The notes under the pieces: model-generated | Database searches by the model: none | Told to the model about the DNA's origin: nothing | What the model saw: the letters and a program-made list of their open reading frames with translations, nothing else | Source: Sitta carolinensis | Taxonomy: Eukaryota; Chordata; Aves; Passeriformes; Sittidae | Length of the DNA: 64,000 nucleotides | NCBI GenBank assembly: GCA_032173965.1 | Contig: JAVUNC010000004.1 | Coordinates: forward strand, 310,001 to 374,000 | Direction: 5' to 3' | In this document: positions 1 to 11,962 of the stretch, in pieces | Position numbering within the stretch: the first letter of the stretch is position 1 | Layout of the letters: each line of letters opens with the position of its first letter | Program-made: the position numbers and the translations under genes

Positions 1-475
<475 letters not shown>

Positions 476-568
476 CGCCGCCGCGCCGGGCCCGCGGGGG
501 GCGTGGTCATGGGGCACGCCCCGGCCACGCCCCCCGGCAGGGCGCTCGCACGGCGGGACCGGAGCCCG

Positions 569-1468
569 GGGACAGAGAGGGACAGACAGGGACACAGGGA
601 CACAGGGACAGAGGGACAGAGGGACAGGGACACAGGGACAGAGGGACAGAGGGACAGGGACACAGGGACAGGGACAGAGGGACAGAGGGACAGGGACACA
701 GGGACAGGGACAGAGGGACAGAGGGACAGAGGGACAGAGGACAGGGCACGGGGACAGAGGGACAGAGAGGGACAGGGGCACGGGACAGAGGGACAGACAG
801 GGACAGAGGACGACAGAGGGACAGAGGGACAGAGGGACAGGGACAAGGGACAGAGGGACAGAGGGACAGGGACAAGGGACAGAGGGACAGGGGCAAGGGA
901 CAGAGGGACAGAGAGGGACAGGACAGGGACAGGGACACAGGGACAGAGGGACAGGGACACAGGGACAGAGGGACAGGGACACAGGGACAGAGGGACAGAG
1001 GGGACAGACGGACAGCAGGGACAGGGACAGAAGGGACAGAGGGACAGAGGGACAGGGACACAGGGACAGAGGGACAGAGGGACAGGGACACAGGGACAGA
1101 GGGACAGGGGCACGGGGACAGAGGGACAGGAAGGGACAGACAGGGACAACAGGGACAGAGGGACAGAGGGACAGGGACACAGGGACAGAGGGACAGGGAC
1201 ACAGGGACAGAGGGACAGAGGGGACAGAACGGACAGAGGGACAGGGACAGAACAGGGACAGAGGACAGAGGGACAGGGACAGAGGGACAGGGACACGGGG
1301 ACGGAGAGGGACAGACGGACAGAGAGGGACACAGGGACAGACGGGACAGGGGCACGGGGACAGAGGGACAGGGGCACGGGGACAGAGGGGACAGAGGACA
1401 GAGGGACAGACAGACAGGGACAGGGACAGAGGGACAGGGACACGGGGACAGAGGGGGACAGAGGACAG

Positions 1469-1503
<35 letters not shown>

Positions 1504-1930
1504 AGGGGCACGGGGACAGAGGGGGACAGACGGACAGAGGGACAGGGACAGACAGGGACAAGAGGGACAGGGACAGGGGCACGGGGACAGAGAGGGACAG
1601 AGAGGGACAGACGGACAGAGGGACAGAGAGGGACAGACAGGGACAGACGGACAGACAGGGACAGAGAGACAGGGACAGACAAGGGACATGGACGACACAG
1701 GGACATCCAGGGACAGAGGGACAGACGGACACAAGGACAAACGGACAGAGGGACAGGGGCACAGGGACAGACAGACACAGGGACATGGACACACGGACAT
1801 TGACACACAGACATGGACAGACAGGTACAGGACACACAGGGACACGGACACACAGATGGACTCACAGACATGGACACGGGGACATGGACACAGAGGTACA
1901 GTGTATGGACACACGGACACACGCCACCCG
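569..1930. repeat. GGGACA / GGGACAGA tandem array
   Basis: Nearly continuous array of GGGACA and GGGACAGA units, interrupted by CACGGGGACAGA and ACGGACAGA variants, becoming ACACGGACAC-rich after about 1,740. All six frames look open here because the repeat has no stops; no gene is called. The regularly spaced G3 tracts make the plus strand prone to G-quadruplex formation. From 1,930 to 3,370 the sequence is unique and I recognise no gene in it. Confidence 0.95.
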
Positions 1931-3373
1931 CCGTGACACACGGACACACGGACGCGGCTGCCGAGCGTGTCCGGTGCCGGCAGCTCCGGGCTGCGCCGTC
2001 GGCGGGAGCGGCGGGAGCTGCCGGGGCCGGGGGCTCCGGGCTCCCCCGTGCCCACCGGCGAGGGGCAAAGGCACAGACGGGCCCTTCCCTGGGGAGCAGC
2101 TCGGGCTGTTGGTTTGTTATTCAATTTACGAGCCACGATTAAATCCTTTCCAGGGCTGCTGCGGGCGCTGCTCTGGCTGGGGGCGGTGGGCGCTGCAGCT
2201 GCGAGGGACCCCGGCCCCAGCCCGGGTGCGGCTGCGGGATGGATGCTCAGAAGGGGAATTTCCTTCACAGTTTGGTGACCCAGGTGTGACCCCCGTCCCG
2301 CTCCCATCTCCCACCTGCCAGCGCCCGCTGAGCTCACCTGGAGCGAGCAGGAGCCACTGGCGAGTGTTAAAATTCCTGGAGCAGATTCAGTGCCACCGAT
2401 CTGTGGCTGAATCGCTCCGAATCTCTCAGCCTGGTGCAGCTTTTTGTACCCTCCGGGAAATTTCCTGCCTTGGTTTAAGAGGGACCGAGCAGCCCGAGGG
2501 GGAATTGGGGCAGCTGGGCTCCCACCCGCCCTGTGCAGGGCCCGTCCAGGGAGGGGCTGCACTCGGAAGGTGCAGGGGGGCTGAGGTTAAAGGGGATTTT
2601 TTGGCTGTTTTTGGTACATCCGACCCAGCAAGGGGACACTCGGCCGAAGTTGTGCAATGGGGGATGAATTGAGGCTTCACTGACCCGGGAGGGAGAGAAA
2701 AGGTTTCTTGGCAGAATTGTTGAAGCATTTTACAAGGTGAAGAGAGAAATCGTGTAAAAGCCCGGGCTCTGTCCTGTGCTACAGGCAGTGTTTAATGCCT
2801 GGTAATTCCCTCCAGGCACTGGAAGAGTTTCTTTGGCAGCTGCCAGGGGCAGTCCAGGGTCTGAAGCACAAACACACGGGAGGAGGTGACCGCTCTGGGT
2901 TGCTGGTTTGTGCACACGGGATCTCCTCAAAAAGGGGAATTCAGGGAGGTCTGCATCCCGAGGGAGCTCATCCCCACCCTGTGCTGCTTGCAGCTCTCTG
3001 GACAACGGCTTGTTGGGGTGGGAAGCTGAAGACCCAGAGCAGAGTTCCGAGTGCCAGCTGAAATGCTGCTTTGTTTTTGTATCTGTGTAAGATTCCTGTG
3101 CAGTGGTGCCTGTAATTGTGGTTGCTCTGCTTGTGCTTCTAAAAACTGTTCCTAAAAGTACATTTTCCTACGTGTAAATTTCTGTTAGGTGAGAGGATAG
3201 CAAATGTGCACGTAATATTTGAAGAATTTTTTTCAGAATGAGGAGACCTTGTCGTTGTTTTTGAGGAATTGCTGTGTTCTGTCCATAACTGAAGGCGTCA
3301 CCTGTGCCTGGTTTGCTGCACTGACACAGCAACAGGAAACTGTTTGGATTTTAAAATGAATGTTTTAAATAGA

Positions 3374-3690
3374 TTAATATATAATATAATATAATATAAT
3401 ATAATATAATATAATATAATATAATATAATATAATATAATATAATATAATATAATATAATATAATATAATATAATATAATATAATATATATATAATATAT
3501 ATATATAATATCATAATATATAAATATAATATAAATTATATTATATTACATAATATTTAACATAATAATAATATAATTATAGAATAATATATAACTATAA
3601 TATATAACATATAAATATTTTATAGATATTAATATACTTATATATTAATATGTTGATATTTTATTATTAATATATTATTTTAATACAATC
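3374..3690. repeat. ATAAT pentanucleotide array with decayed AT-rich flank
   Basis: About 22 near-perfect ATAAT units (3,378-3,490), then a decayed tail made almost only of A and T up to about 3,685. It is a sharp AT island in GC-rich surroundings. No coding content. Confidence 0.95.
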
Positions 3691-3854
3691 CTCCCCGAGC
3701 TGGAAAGGGATTCTGGTGCCTGATGATTTGCATGGCCCCTTCACGGAGGAGGGAAGGATGCCCTGTGATACTTAAAAAAAAAAAGAAAAGTAAACGAGAA
3801 AATGCTTTTAAAGTTCCACTGTCGTTTTTTGGTGATTGAAGGAAGGACCCCTTG

Positions 3855-4045
3855 GATCTGCAGAGACTTTTTTGCATTCCTTTGTGAAAAGATCTCACCT
3901 GATGGACTTCCCAAGTGACCAGCGGGGATGGAGAGGTGGGAACTGCTCTGTCCAATCTCTGGGCACTGTCCAGAAACTGAGAAATGTGAAATCAACAATA
4001 AACTGGAGAGTTCTTCTCTTCTTGTCTGCCTGAACCCCGGATTCT
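3855..4045 (+). mobile_element. LTR-like fragment (R-region with AATAAA), old endogenous retroelement
   Basis: This segment shares about 180 bp, in opposite orientation, with 44,290-44,450: common stretches include CACCTGATGGACTTC, GGAGAGGTGGGAACTGCTCT and a CAACAATAAACT polyadenylation signal followed by a CTGCCTGAACCCC block. An AATAAA plus a pyrimidine-rich segment is typical of a retroviral-type LTR. Its ends are not clear. I see no gag, pol or env next to it. From 4,330 to 6,540 I recognise nothing further apart from A-rich DNA at 6,100-6,480. Confidence 0.5.
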
Positions 4046-6544
4046 GCACCAGTGCAGGTGCTTGTAGTCTGAGGCTCTTGAGCCTGACGTTTCTGAGTTT
4101 CTAAACTCAGGTTTTTTATGACGTTTTAGTTCAGCAAAACTTTGTTCTTACAAGTTTGACATAAATATTACGAATGTTATTGTAACAAGAGTAATATTTT
4201 AAATTCTTTTCTGTGAAATGAACTTCTCTGTGTCTTTCAGTTTTAGGTCAATGCAATGAAGAGTTCTAGGACTCTTCTGACTAATGAGATAGTTTACTCT
4301 AGAAGATATATATAAAGAGAGTCAAATTTTAAATAAAGATTGAAGTCAGATGAAGTTTTCACAAACGAAGTCTCGTGTCGTTTGTTCATCTCCCACGGCG
4401 ACAGGCGCTCAGGCTGCTTTCAGCAGGGATGTTCTGGGAAGAGCGGGATTGTCACACCCACGGGGGCAGTGGCGGCGGGACAGAGAGGATGGCGAGTCTG
4501 CGAGGGACAGCTCAGCAGCAGGAGAGAGATGAGGGGAAAGGTCGCAGGCAACTCAAAACGGCGATGGACTGTGGGCAACCGGGGGAAAACCGATTCTGAC
4601 AAGGAATATTTAGTTGTTTATACTGGCCCCCAAGGAAAACAAGCACAAAGGGCTGCCCAGCTCGCCAGGAGTTCTCAATTTTCAGACGGAGCTCGGAGTC
4701 GGAGGGAAGCCTCGGGGCCGCTTCGCTTTCCAGCGGTGCCGCAGGATGCTCTGCTCTGCTCTAATGAGCTGCTAACCGACCTGCGGGCATGTGACCGGCA
4801 GTCACATCACTTCACACTGCAAAAGTCCAGCTCACCCTCGGAGGGAAGGTTCTCCGAGCATATTCCTTCTTGGAGTGAGTGTGTGAAGTTTCCTCCCTTG
4901 AGAAGCAGACACCGTCCAAAGAAACTCCTTGGGTATTTAGGAGAAAGAGACGTTCCTGCCTGGTGGGGTGAGTTACATCAATCTCTGTTTAGTGATTGTT
5001 TCTTTTGTTTCTTTTAGCTTGCTTTCGTGTAATTGCTTTAATGTGATTGCCTTGATATAGGGCACTGTTCCATGCTATACACCACTAAGCAGTTTTGGCT
5101 TTTATACTGTGTAGTAAATACTTCCGATTAAGATCTTTCGTCTAATCATTTGTCATAATAAATATTTCATTTTACACAAATATAGCTGCTTTGCAATCTT
5201 TAATCCTGGGGGACAAAGTTACTTAAACAGTTGAGAATCCCGGGCTAAGGCTGGGTCCAGGCTCGCCAGGGCTCCTCTCTGAGAGGAGTTTGGAAAGCTG
5301 GAAATCCCTGCACCCTGTGGCTCCTCTAAAAAGATTTGTCCGGAGCTCCCAAGCTGTGCGGAGACTCTGGAATTGCCCCCCGTGCTGGGAAGAAGCCTTT
5401 CCTGCGGCAGGAGGGCAGTGGCCGGGGCGGGCAGAGCCTCTGGGGCCGCATCGGTGGAATCACACAGAGACTGTGACTGATGGGCTGTGTGAGTCTCTGG
5501 GCACAGGGAGGCTCTGCCAGGAACTGTGCCAGGAACGTTTATCCCAGCTGGGAGCAGCCTGCTGGGTGGGGGCTGCCCGACCCGGCACCTTAACCAGGCG
5601 CGAATGATCGAGTGGCTGATATTAAATGACTTTTGAGAATCCTGCGTGGTTTAAAATCGATAATAATTTCTGCCCTGTCGCTATCCTGGCACCTCAATTC
5701 TGCCGTGTTTGGTAGTCCCAGTGATGCTGTGCAGACCCAGCAGGAGCCAAGGCCCCCAGAACTCCCCGTGCTCAGCCCGGGGGTTCCTTGGCTCTGGAAA
5801 ACAGAGGCACCAGCTCGGGCTATGGCTTTGTTACTGGCTGTGGGAGCCAGGACATCCTTCTGACTGTCCTGGGAAGATGTATGAGTCACGAGAATTTAGA
5901 TAGAATAATAATTAATATGTCACAGAGTGAAAAAAAATGTAAAATTTCGAGATTTTGGAATGTGAGATCAAGAAACAAAGATAGGAGAAATAGAGTGTGT
6001 CCCTAAACTTCTTCTTCGTCCTCTTGTTCTCCATCTTCTATAGTTGTGTGACACATTTTAGTTAGTCTAAGACAAAAGTACACTGCACAACACAGTAAAT
6101 AGATATTAGAAATTTATTATAAATAAAACATACGTAATTTTCTGTATAAAAGATAGTACTGTCCCAAAGACAGAGAGAAAAGAAAAAAAAGATAGAACAC
6201 CACAAATTAGCCTAGAGAAAAAACACCACCTGACCTAGAGAGAAGACCGTGACAGACAAAAAAACCCCAAATGTAAAATAAACAAAAAAAAAAAAAAAAC
6301 AAATTCCTAAACACAAGAACAGACGACTCAACCTCTTCTTCAGACACAAACCTGAGAAAAAACAGAAAACCTTCACAAAGACAGACAGAGGCAAGTTAAG
6401 GCAAGTAAAAACCAAACTCATAAAACCCTCAAAAGTCCCAGAAAACAAAACAACAACAACAACAACAACAAAAACATATATTTTTATATTCTAAAAAACC
6501 TAACAACTGGTTCTTGCACCGAGATTAAATAATTTTGAAGACTG

Positions 6545-6835
6545 GGACAGCTGAGGCTGTGATGGGAAACTGGGACTGAGCTGGAGAGGGGAACTGGTCA
6601 GACTGGGGTAGGGTGGGGATGCCAGAGGGGCTCCAGGCAGCTCGGGCAGGGAAGTTTCTCTGAGGTGGACAGACAGACAGACAGACAGACAGACACACGG
6701 CCACACGATGTGCACACGCAGGATGGGGCATTTCAGGCGCTCCAGGGGAAGGTGTTCCTGCCTGGGGCAGGGGGTGGAACGAGACGAGCTTTAAGGTCCC
6801 TTCCAAGGCGGATTATTCCGTGATTCCATGAAATC
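6545..6835 (+). mobile_element. CR1-like LINE 3' end, decayed
   Basis: Ends in CTTTAAGGTCCCTTCCAA and then GATTCCATG, the usual CR1 3' end in birds, preceded by a degraded body. A GACA tetranucleotide run (about 6,668-6,695) interrupts it. Plus orientation. Confidence 0.6.
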
Positions 6836-7536
6836 CCCAGGGGTTTCTTTGCCTGTGCCCCCCTTTTGAGGCACGAGGTGCTGTGATTGACCTGTGCCAA
6901 TAAATCCCATGGATGGGAGAGCCTAGCACCAAAGCTCCCTTTGACACTCCCCCGTGACAGGACTCCCTCAATTTAGAGGAGGAATGACAGGACCAATCTC
7001 AGTTTAGAGGAGGAAAAGGGTCCATCCCTCTCGTGGAACTGTGGGGCTGTCGGTGTTTGGGGTATTCTCTCTGCAGCTTCCCTCTCGGTGCCTCTGCACC
7101 ACGGGAGTGAGACTGGATATCTTGGAATGACAGCTCGGAAATGCCCAACACCCACACTGATCCCAAGGCTCCCTGCATTGCCCAGCCCGAGCTAAGGGCA
7201 AGGGGACTTCGTTCTGGAGGTCAGGGGGTGCAGATCCCCGTGCTGGGGGTTCCTGGGCTGCCTGGCAGTGTCTGACGTGTCCAGCATTCCAACCTGTGGC
7301 TTTAGTTTCACTCGATCGCTCTGTTCCGGCTCTCCCCAGGAATGACAATGTCAGACTCCCTCCCATCCTCAGGCACACCTTATCCCTGACTAATTACCAG
7401 GGATAATTAGGACCCCTCTCACTTCCCAGGTATGCTGCAGATGCAGCAGATCCAGGGATCTGCCCTTCCTCAGGGGGTTCATTGTCCGTCTCACTTTCTG
7501 GAAAGCATTCATGGATAATGAAGGTTAATGGATAAT

Positions 7537-7622
7537 AGATAAAGAATAATGGATAAAGGATAAAGGATAAAGGATAAAGGATAAAGGATAAAGGATAATG
7601 GATAATGGATAATGGATAATCT
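7537..7622. repeat. GGATAA hexanucleotide microsatellite
   Basis: About twelve GGATAA / GGATAAT units in a row. Flanking DNA from 6,840 to 7,530 is unique, with no gene that I can recognise. Confidence 0.9.
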
Positions 7623-7769
7623 TCCTCAGCACCTCAGCCCCATCCTGCTCTGCCCATCCCCAGAACCTGGAGGGGCATTAACCCTCCAGTAACCATGAAA
7701 ATGATCCAGCTTAGGACAGGCAGGTCAGAAACATCCCATGGGGCTGGAAGGGCACAGAGCCCAGAGCAC

Positions 7770-8290
7770 AAGGAGCAGCTGAGGGAGCTGGGCAGGGAAT
7801 GGAGCCCCAGGAGGGGCTGAGGGAGCTGGGCAGGGAATGGAGCCCCAGGAGGGGCTCAGGGAGCTGGGGAAGGGAATGGAGCCCCAGGAGGGGCTCAGGG
7901 AGCTGGGCAGGGAATGGAGCCCCAGCAGGGGCTGAGGGAGCTGGGAGGGAATGGAGCCCCAGGAGGGGCTGAGGGAGCTGGGAAGGGAATGGAGCCCCAG
8001 GAGGGGCTCAGGGAGCTGGGAAGGGAATGGAGCCCCAGCAGGGGCTGAGGGAGCTGGGGAAGGGAATGGAGCCCCAGCAGGGGCTGAGGGAGCTGGGAAG
8101 GGAATGGAGCCCCAGGAGGGGCTAGGGAGCTGGGCAGGGAATGGAGCCCCAGCAGGGCTCAGGGAGCTGGGCAGGGAATGGAACCCCAGCAGGGGCTGAG
8201 GGAGCTGGGAGGGAATGGAGCCCCAGCAGGGGCTCAGGGAGCATGGGCAGGGAATGGAGCCCCAGCAGGGGCTCAGGGAGCTGGGCAGGG
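7770..8290. repeat. 37-bp minisatellite derived from a CR1 segment
   Basis: About 13 copies of a roughly 37-bp unit containing GAATGGAGCCCCAGGAGG and GGGCTGAGGGAGCTGGG. The unit resembles the CR1 block that normally reads GAGGCTGAGGGAGCTGGG, and the array runs directly into a CR1 3' end at 8,291, so it appears to be an internal expansion of that LINE copy. Confidence 0.85.
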
Positions 8291-8665
8291 GCTCAGCCTG
8301 GAGCACAGGGGGCTCTGGGGACCCTTCTGGCTCTGCACAACTCCCTGAGAGGAGGGCACAACCAGGGGGTCGGGCTGTGCTGCCAGGGCACAGGGACAGG
8401 ACAAGGGGCAATGGGCTCAGGCTGGGCCAGGACAGGCTCAGGGTGGATTTTGGGGACAATTCCTGCCTGGCAGGGGCTGTCCAGCCCTGGCACGGCTGCC
8501 CAGGGAGGGTGGATTCCCCATCCCTGGAGGGATTATTTACCAGCCCCGTGGCTGTGGCACTGGGGGACAGGGCCAGTGGTGGCCCTGGCCGTGCTGGGGA
8601 TGGTCAGGAGCACTCGATGGTGTCAGGGGGCTTTTCCAGTCTTAACCATTCCATGATTCTAGGAG
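8291..8665 (+). mobile_element. CR1 LINE 3' end
   Basis: Shows the usual CR1 order: GGGACAGGACAAGGGGCAATGG, CTGCCCAGGGAGGGTGGA, CCATCCCTGGAGGGAT, then TTCCATGATTCTAGGA at the end. Plus orientation. Non-coding 3' part only. Confidence 0.85.
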
Positions 8666-9029
8666 TTGTAGGAAGACTCTCACACCCATTTTCCTTATAA
8701 AACTCTTTTATCGTGGTTAGGAGGACAATGATCCTCCTGTGATTGGTAAGCCTTAGGAAGTGACCAGCAGGAATCTTTCCTTCCCTTGGCACCCCATGGG
8801 CGGTGGGGGCCAGAGCCAGGGGTGATCCCAGGATGGGACACAGGATCCTCCAGGTGGACACAGTGGAGGGACAATACAGAAACTCTGAGCTCTTCCTAGT
8901 GTTCAGTTCCCTCCCCTCCAGGAATTACTGTCATGGCTCTGGATCTCCACCTTCTGCTGACAGTGGGAATGCCATCCCAGAGAAACGATTTCCCAGAGAT
9001 TCTGTTCACGCTGGGATTTGCTGCTCTGG

Positions 9030-9540
9030 AGCAGGAGAGAGTGAGAGCCTGGCTGTGCAATGCCAGAACAGGGAGCAGGATCCCATTGATCCCAAAGTTA
9101 AACTGGTAAAAGTGGGTCCAGAGGAGATGCTCCAAGGGCTGAAGCTCCTCTGCTCTGGAGCTGGGCTGGGAGAGCTTGGAATATCCAGCCTGGAGAAGTT
9201 CCAGGGAGAGCTCAGAGCCCTCCAGTATCTTAAGGGGCTCCAGGAGAGCTGGGGAGGGGCTGGGGACAAGGGACAGAGGGACAGCACCCAGGGAACGGCT
9301 CCCAGTGCCAGAGGGCCAGGCTGGGTGGGATTTGGGGCAGGAATCATTCCCTGCAGGGTGGGCAGGCCCTGGCACAGGGTGCCCAGAGCAGCTGGGGCTG
9401 CCCCTGCATCCCTGGCAGTGCCCAGGCCAGGCTGGAGCCCCTGGGGCACTGGGAGGGGTCCCACCATGGCAGGGGGGGCTCTGGGTGGTCTTGAAGGTCT
9501 CTCTTCACTGAAACCACCCGGGATTCGATGATATTTTCTC
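9030..9540 (+). mobile_element. CR1 LINE 3' fragment
   Basis: Contains GAGATGCTCCAAGGGCTG, CAGCCTGGAGAAG, TGCCCAGAGCAGCTGGGGCTGCCC and TCTTGAAGGTCTC, ending near GATTCGATGAT. This is the 3' region of a CR1 copy in plus orientation, diverged and without an intact ORF. Confidence 0.75.
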
Positions 9541-9643
9541 ACACGTTTTTTACACATCACCAGCAGTGGAGCTGCGTTAACAGAACAGCCACGCACTGAC
9601 CCTCTCCCACACCAACCCCAGAGAACCGTCAAAGGACCCACAG

Positions 9644-11023
9644 ACTGACTGACAGACAGACTGACACAGACTGACTGACAGACACTGACAGACAGACTGA
9701 CAGACTGACTGACACAGACAGACTGACACAGACAGACTGACAGACACTGACAGACTGACTGACTGACAGACTGACAGACAGACTGACACAGACAGACTGA
9801 CAGACTGACTGACAGACTGACAGACTGACACAGACAGACTCACAGACAGACTGACTGACAGACTGACTGACAGACTCACAGACAGACTGACTGACAGACT
9901 GACTGACAGACTGACAGACTGACTGACAGACACAGACTGACAGACTGACTGACAGACTGACTGACAGACTCACAGACAGACAGACTGACAGACACAGACT
10001 GACAGACAGACTGACAGACAGACTGACAGACAGACTGACAGACTGACTGACAGACACAGACTGACAGACAGACTGACTGACAGACTCACAGACAGACAGA
10101 CTGACAGACACAGACTGACAGACAGACTGACAGACAGACTGACAGACAGACTGACAGACACAGACTGACAGACTGATTGACAGACACTGACAGACAGACT
10201 GACAGACAGACTGACTGACAGACACAGACTGACAGACAGACTGACAGACAGACTGACTGACAGACACAGACTGACAGACAGACTGACAGACAGACTGACA
10301 GACAGACTGACAGACTGACTGACACAGACTGATAGACACAGACTGACAGACTGACTGACAGACTGACAGACTGACTGACAGACAGACTGACAGACAGACT
10401 GACAGACAGACTGACACAGACAGACTGACACAGACTGACAGACTGACAGACAGACTGACTGACAGACAGACTGACACAGACAGACTGACAGACTGACAGA
10501 CTGACTGACAGACAGACTGACACAGACAGACTGACACAGACAGACTGGCAGACACTGACAGACTGACTGACTGACAGACTGACAGACAGACTGACACAGA
10601 CAGACTGACAGACTGACAGACAGACTGACACAGACAGACTCACAGACAGACTGACTGACAGACTGACTGACAGACTCACAGACAGACTGACTGACAGACT
10701 GACTGGCAGACTGACAGACACAGACTGACAGACACAGACTGACAGACTGACTGACAGACACTGACAGACAGACTGACAGACAGACTGACTGACAGACACT
10801 GACAGACAGACTGACAGACAGACTGACAGACAGGACTGACAGACTGACTGACACAGACTGATAGACACAGACTGACAGACAGACTGACAGACTGACAGAC
10901 TGACTGACAGACTCACAGACAGACAGACTGACAGACACAGACTGACAGACAGACTGACAGACAGACTGACTGACTGACAGACAGACTGACAGACTGACTG
11001 ACAGACTGACTGACAGACAGATG
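9644..11023. repeat. CAGA/CTGA tetranucleotide array, about 1.4 kb
   Basis: Mixed (CAGACTGA)n, (CAGACAGA)n and CACAGACAGA units over 1.38 kb. Long open frames in it on the minus strand are repeats of Ser, Val, Cys, Leu and Gln and are not genes. From 11,024 to 11,740 the sequence is unique and is the 3' flank of EMILIN1. Confidence 0.95.
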
Positions 11024-11759
11024 ATGCTCACCCGACAGGGACGCTGCAGATGCCAAGAGCAGCTGAGGACAGAAGGCTCGGTGCCAGCCTCAGCACTGCC
11101 GAGCTGGGGCACAGCCTGGGGCAGGACACCCCACTCTGCCCGGGCCCACACTGATCCTTCTGAACCAGCGTCTGCACAGGAGCCACGACCAAAAACCCCT
11201 TAAACCTCCAAGGAGGAGCCAGAGCCCCAGGCTCAGCCTGGAGCCCGTTCACCCCTGGGTGCCCCTGGGACCACCACCACCCTGCCGCCCCTCCCAGGGA
11301 CAGGGGTGAGCCCTGGCCGGTTCCCTGAGGGGGAGGATGGGGTTCCCCACGGCCGAGCCGATGGCAGGGCTGGAAGCAGCCCAGAGGAGGATTCAGCACC
11401 TCATGTGCCCCCCGGGCAGGTGCCACCGCCTGTCACCCCGGCAGCTCCATCCCCCTGCCCGCACACCCCTCACCTGGGACACACCAGGACGCGACCACAG
11501 CCCCTGGGAGCTCCCGGCACCTCCCGCTCTCCTCGGAACCCGAGTCCATCCCAGCCACACCACGACCAGAACAGCGGGAAATCCCCCTCTCCCGCAGCCC
11601 AAACCCGCGCCCTGCTGTGCACAGGGACGGCGCTGCTGGGACCACCACGGGCTCGGGGCCACGGTGACACCCGGCAGCGAGCAGCCCCCTCCCCACCACG
11701 TCCCCCCGGGGGGCGAGGGACGGAACCGGAGCCGTGGGTACAAAACCCGGTGCCGCATC

Positions 11760-11765
11760 TTTATT
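11760..11765 (-). terminator. EMILIN1 polyadenylation signal
   Basis: AATAAA on the minus strand (TTTATT on the plus strand), about 200 bp past the EMILIN1 stop codon at 11,963. It implies a short 3' UTR ending near 11,740. Confidence 0.7.
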
Positions 11766-11962
11766 GTGGGGGGCAGTGGGGGGGCCGGGGGCCGTGGGGC
11801 GGCGTGGGGGGCATCCCGGGTGGGCGGTGTGGGGCGGGAGTGTGTGACGGTGGGACGGCGAGGGCTGCGGGTGCTGATAAATAAGGCGGTGGGGGGTGGG
11901 GGTCCCGGCCGGGCGTGGGGACCCCCCGGCCTGGCTGTGCCCCCGCGGGGGTCCCGGCGGCT

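Noticed and set aside
4340..5017. 225-codon plus-strand ORF near the LTR fragment
   Set aside because: No recognisable domain, and it lies in repeat-associated intergenic DNA.
9577..11151. Ser/Val/Cys-rich frames of up to 393 codons on the minus strand
   Set aside because: Produced by the CAGA/CTGA microsatellite.
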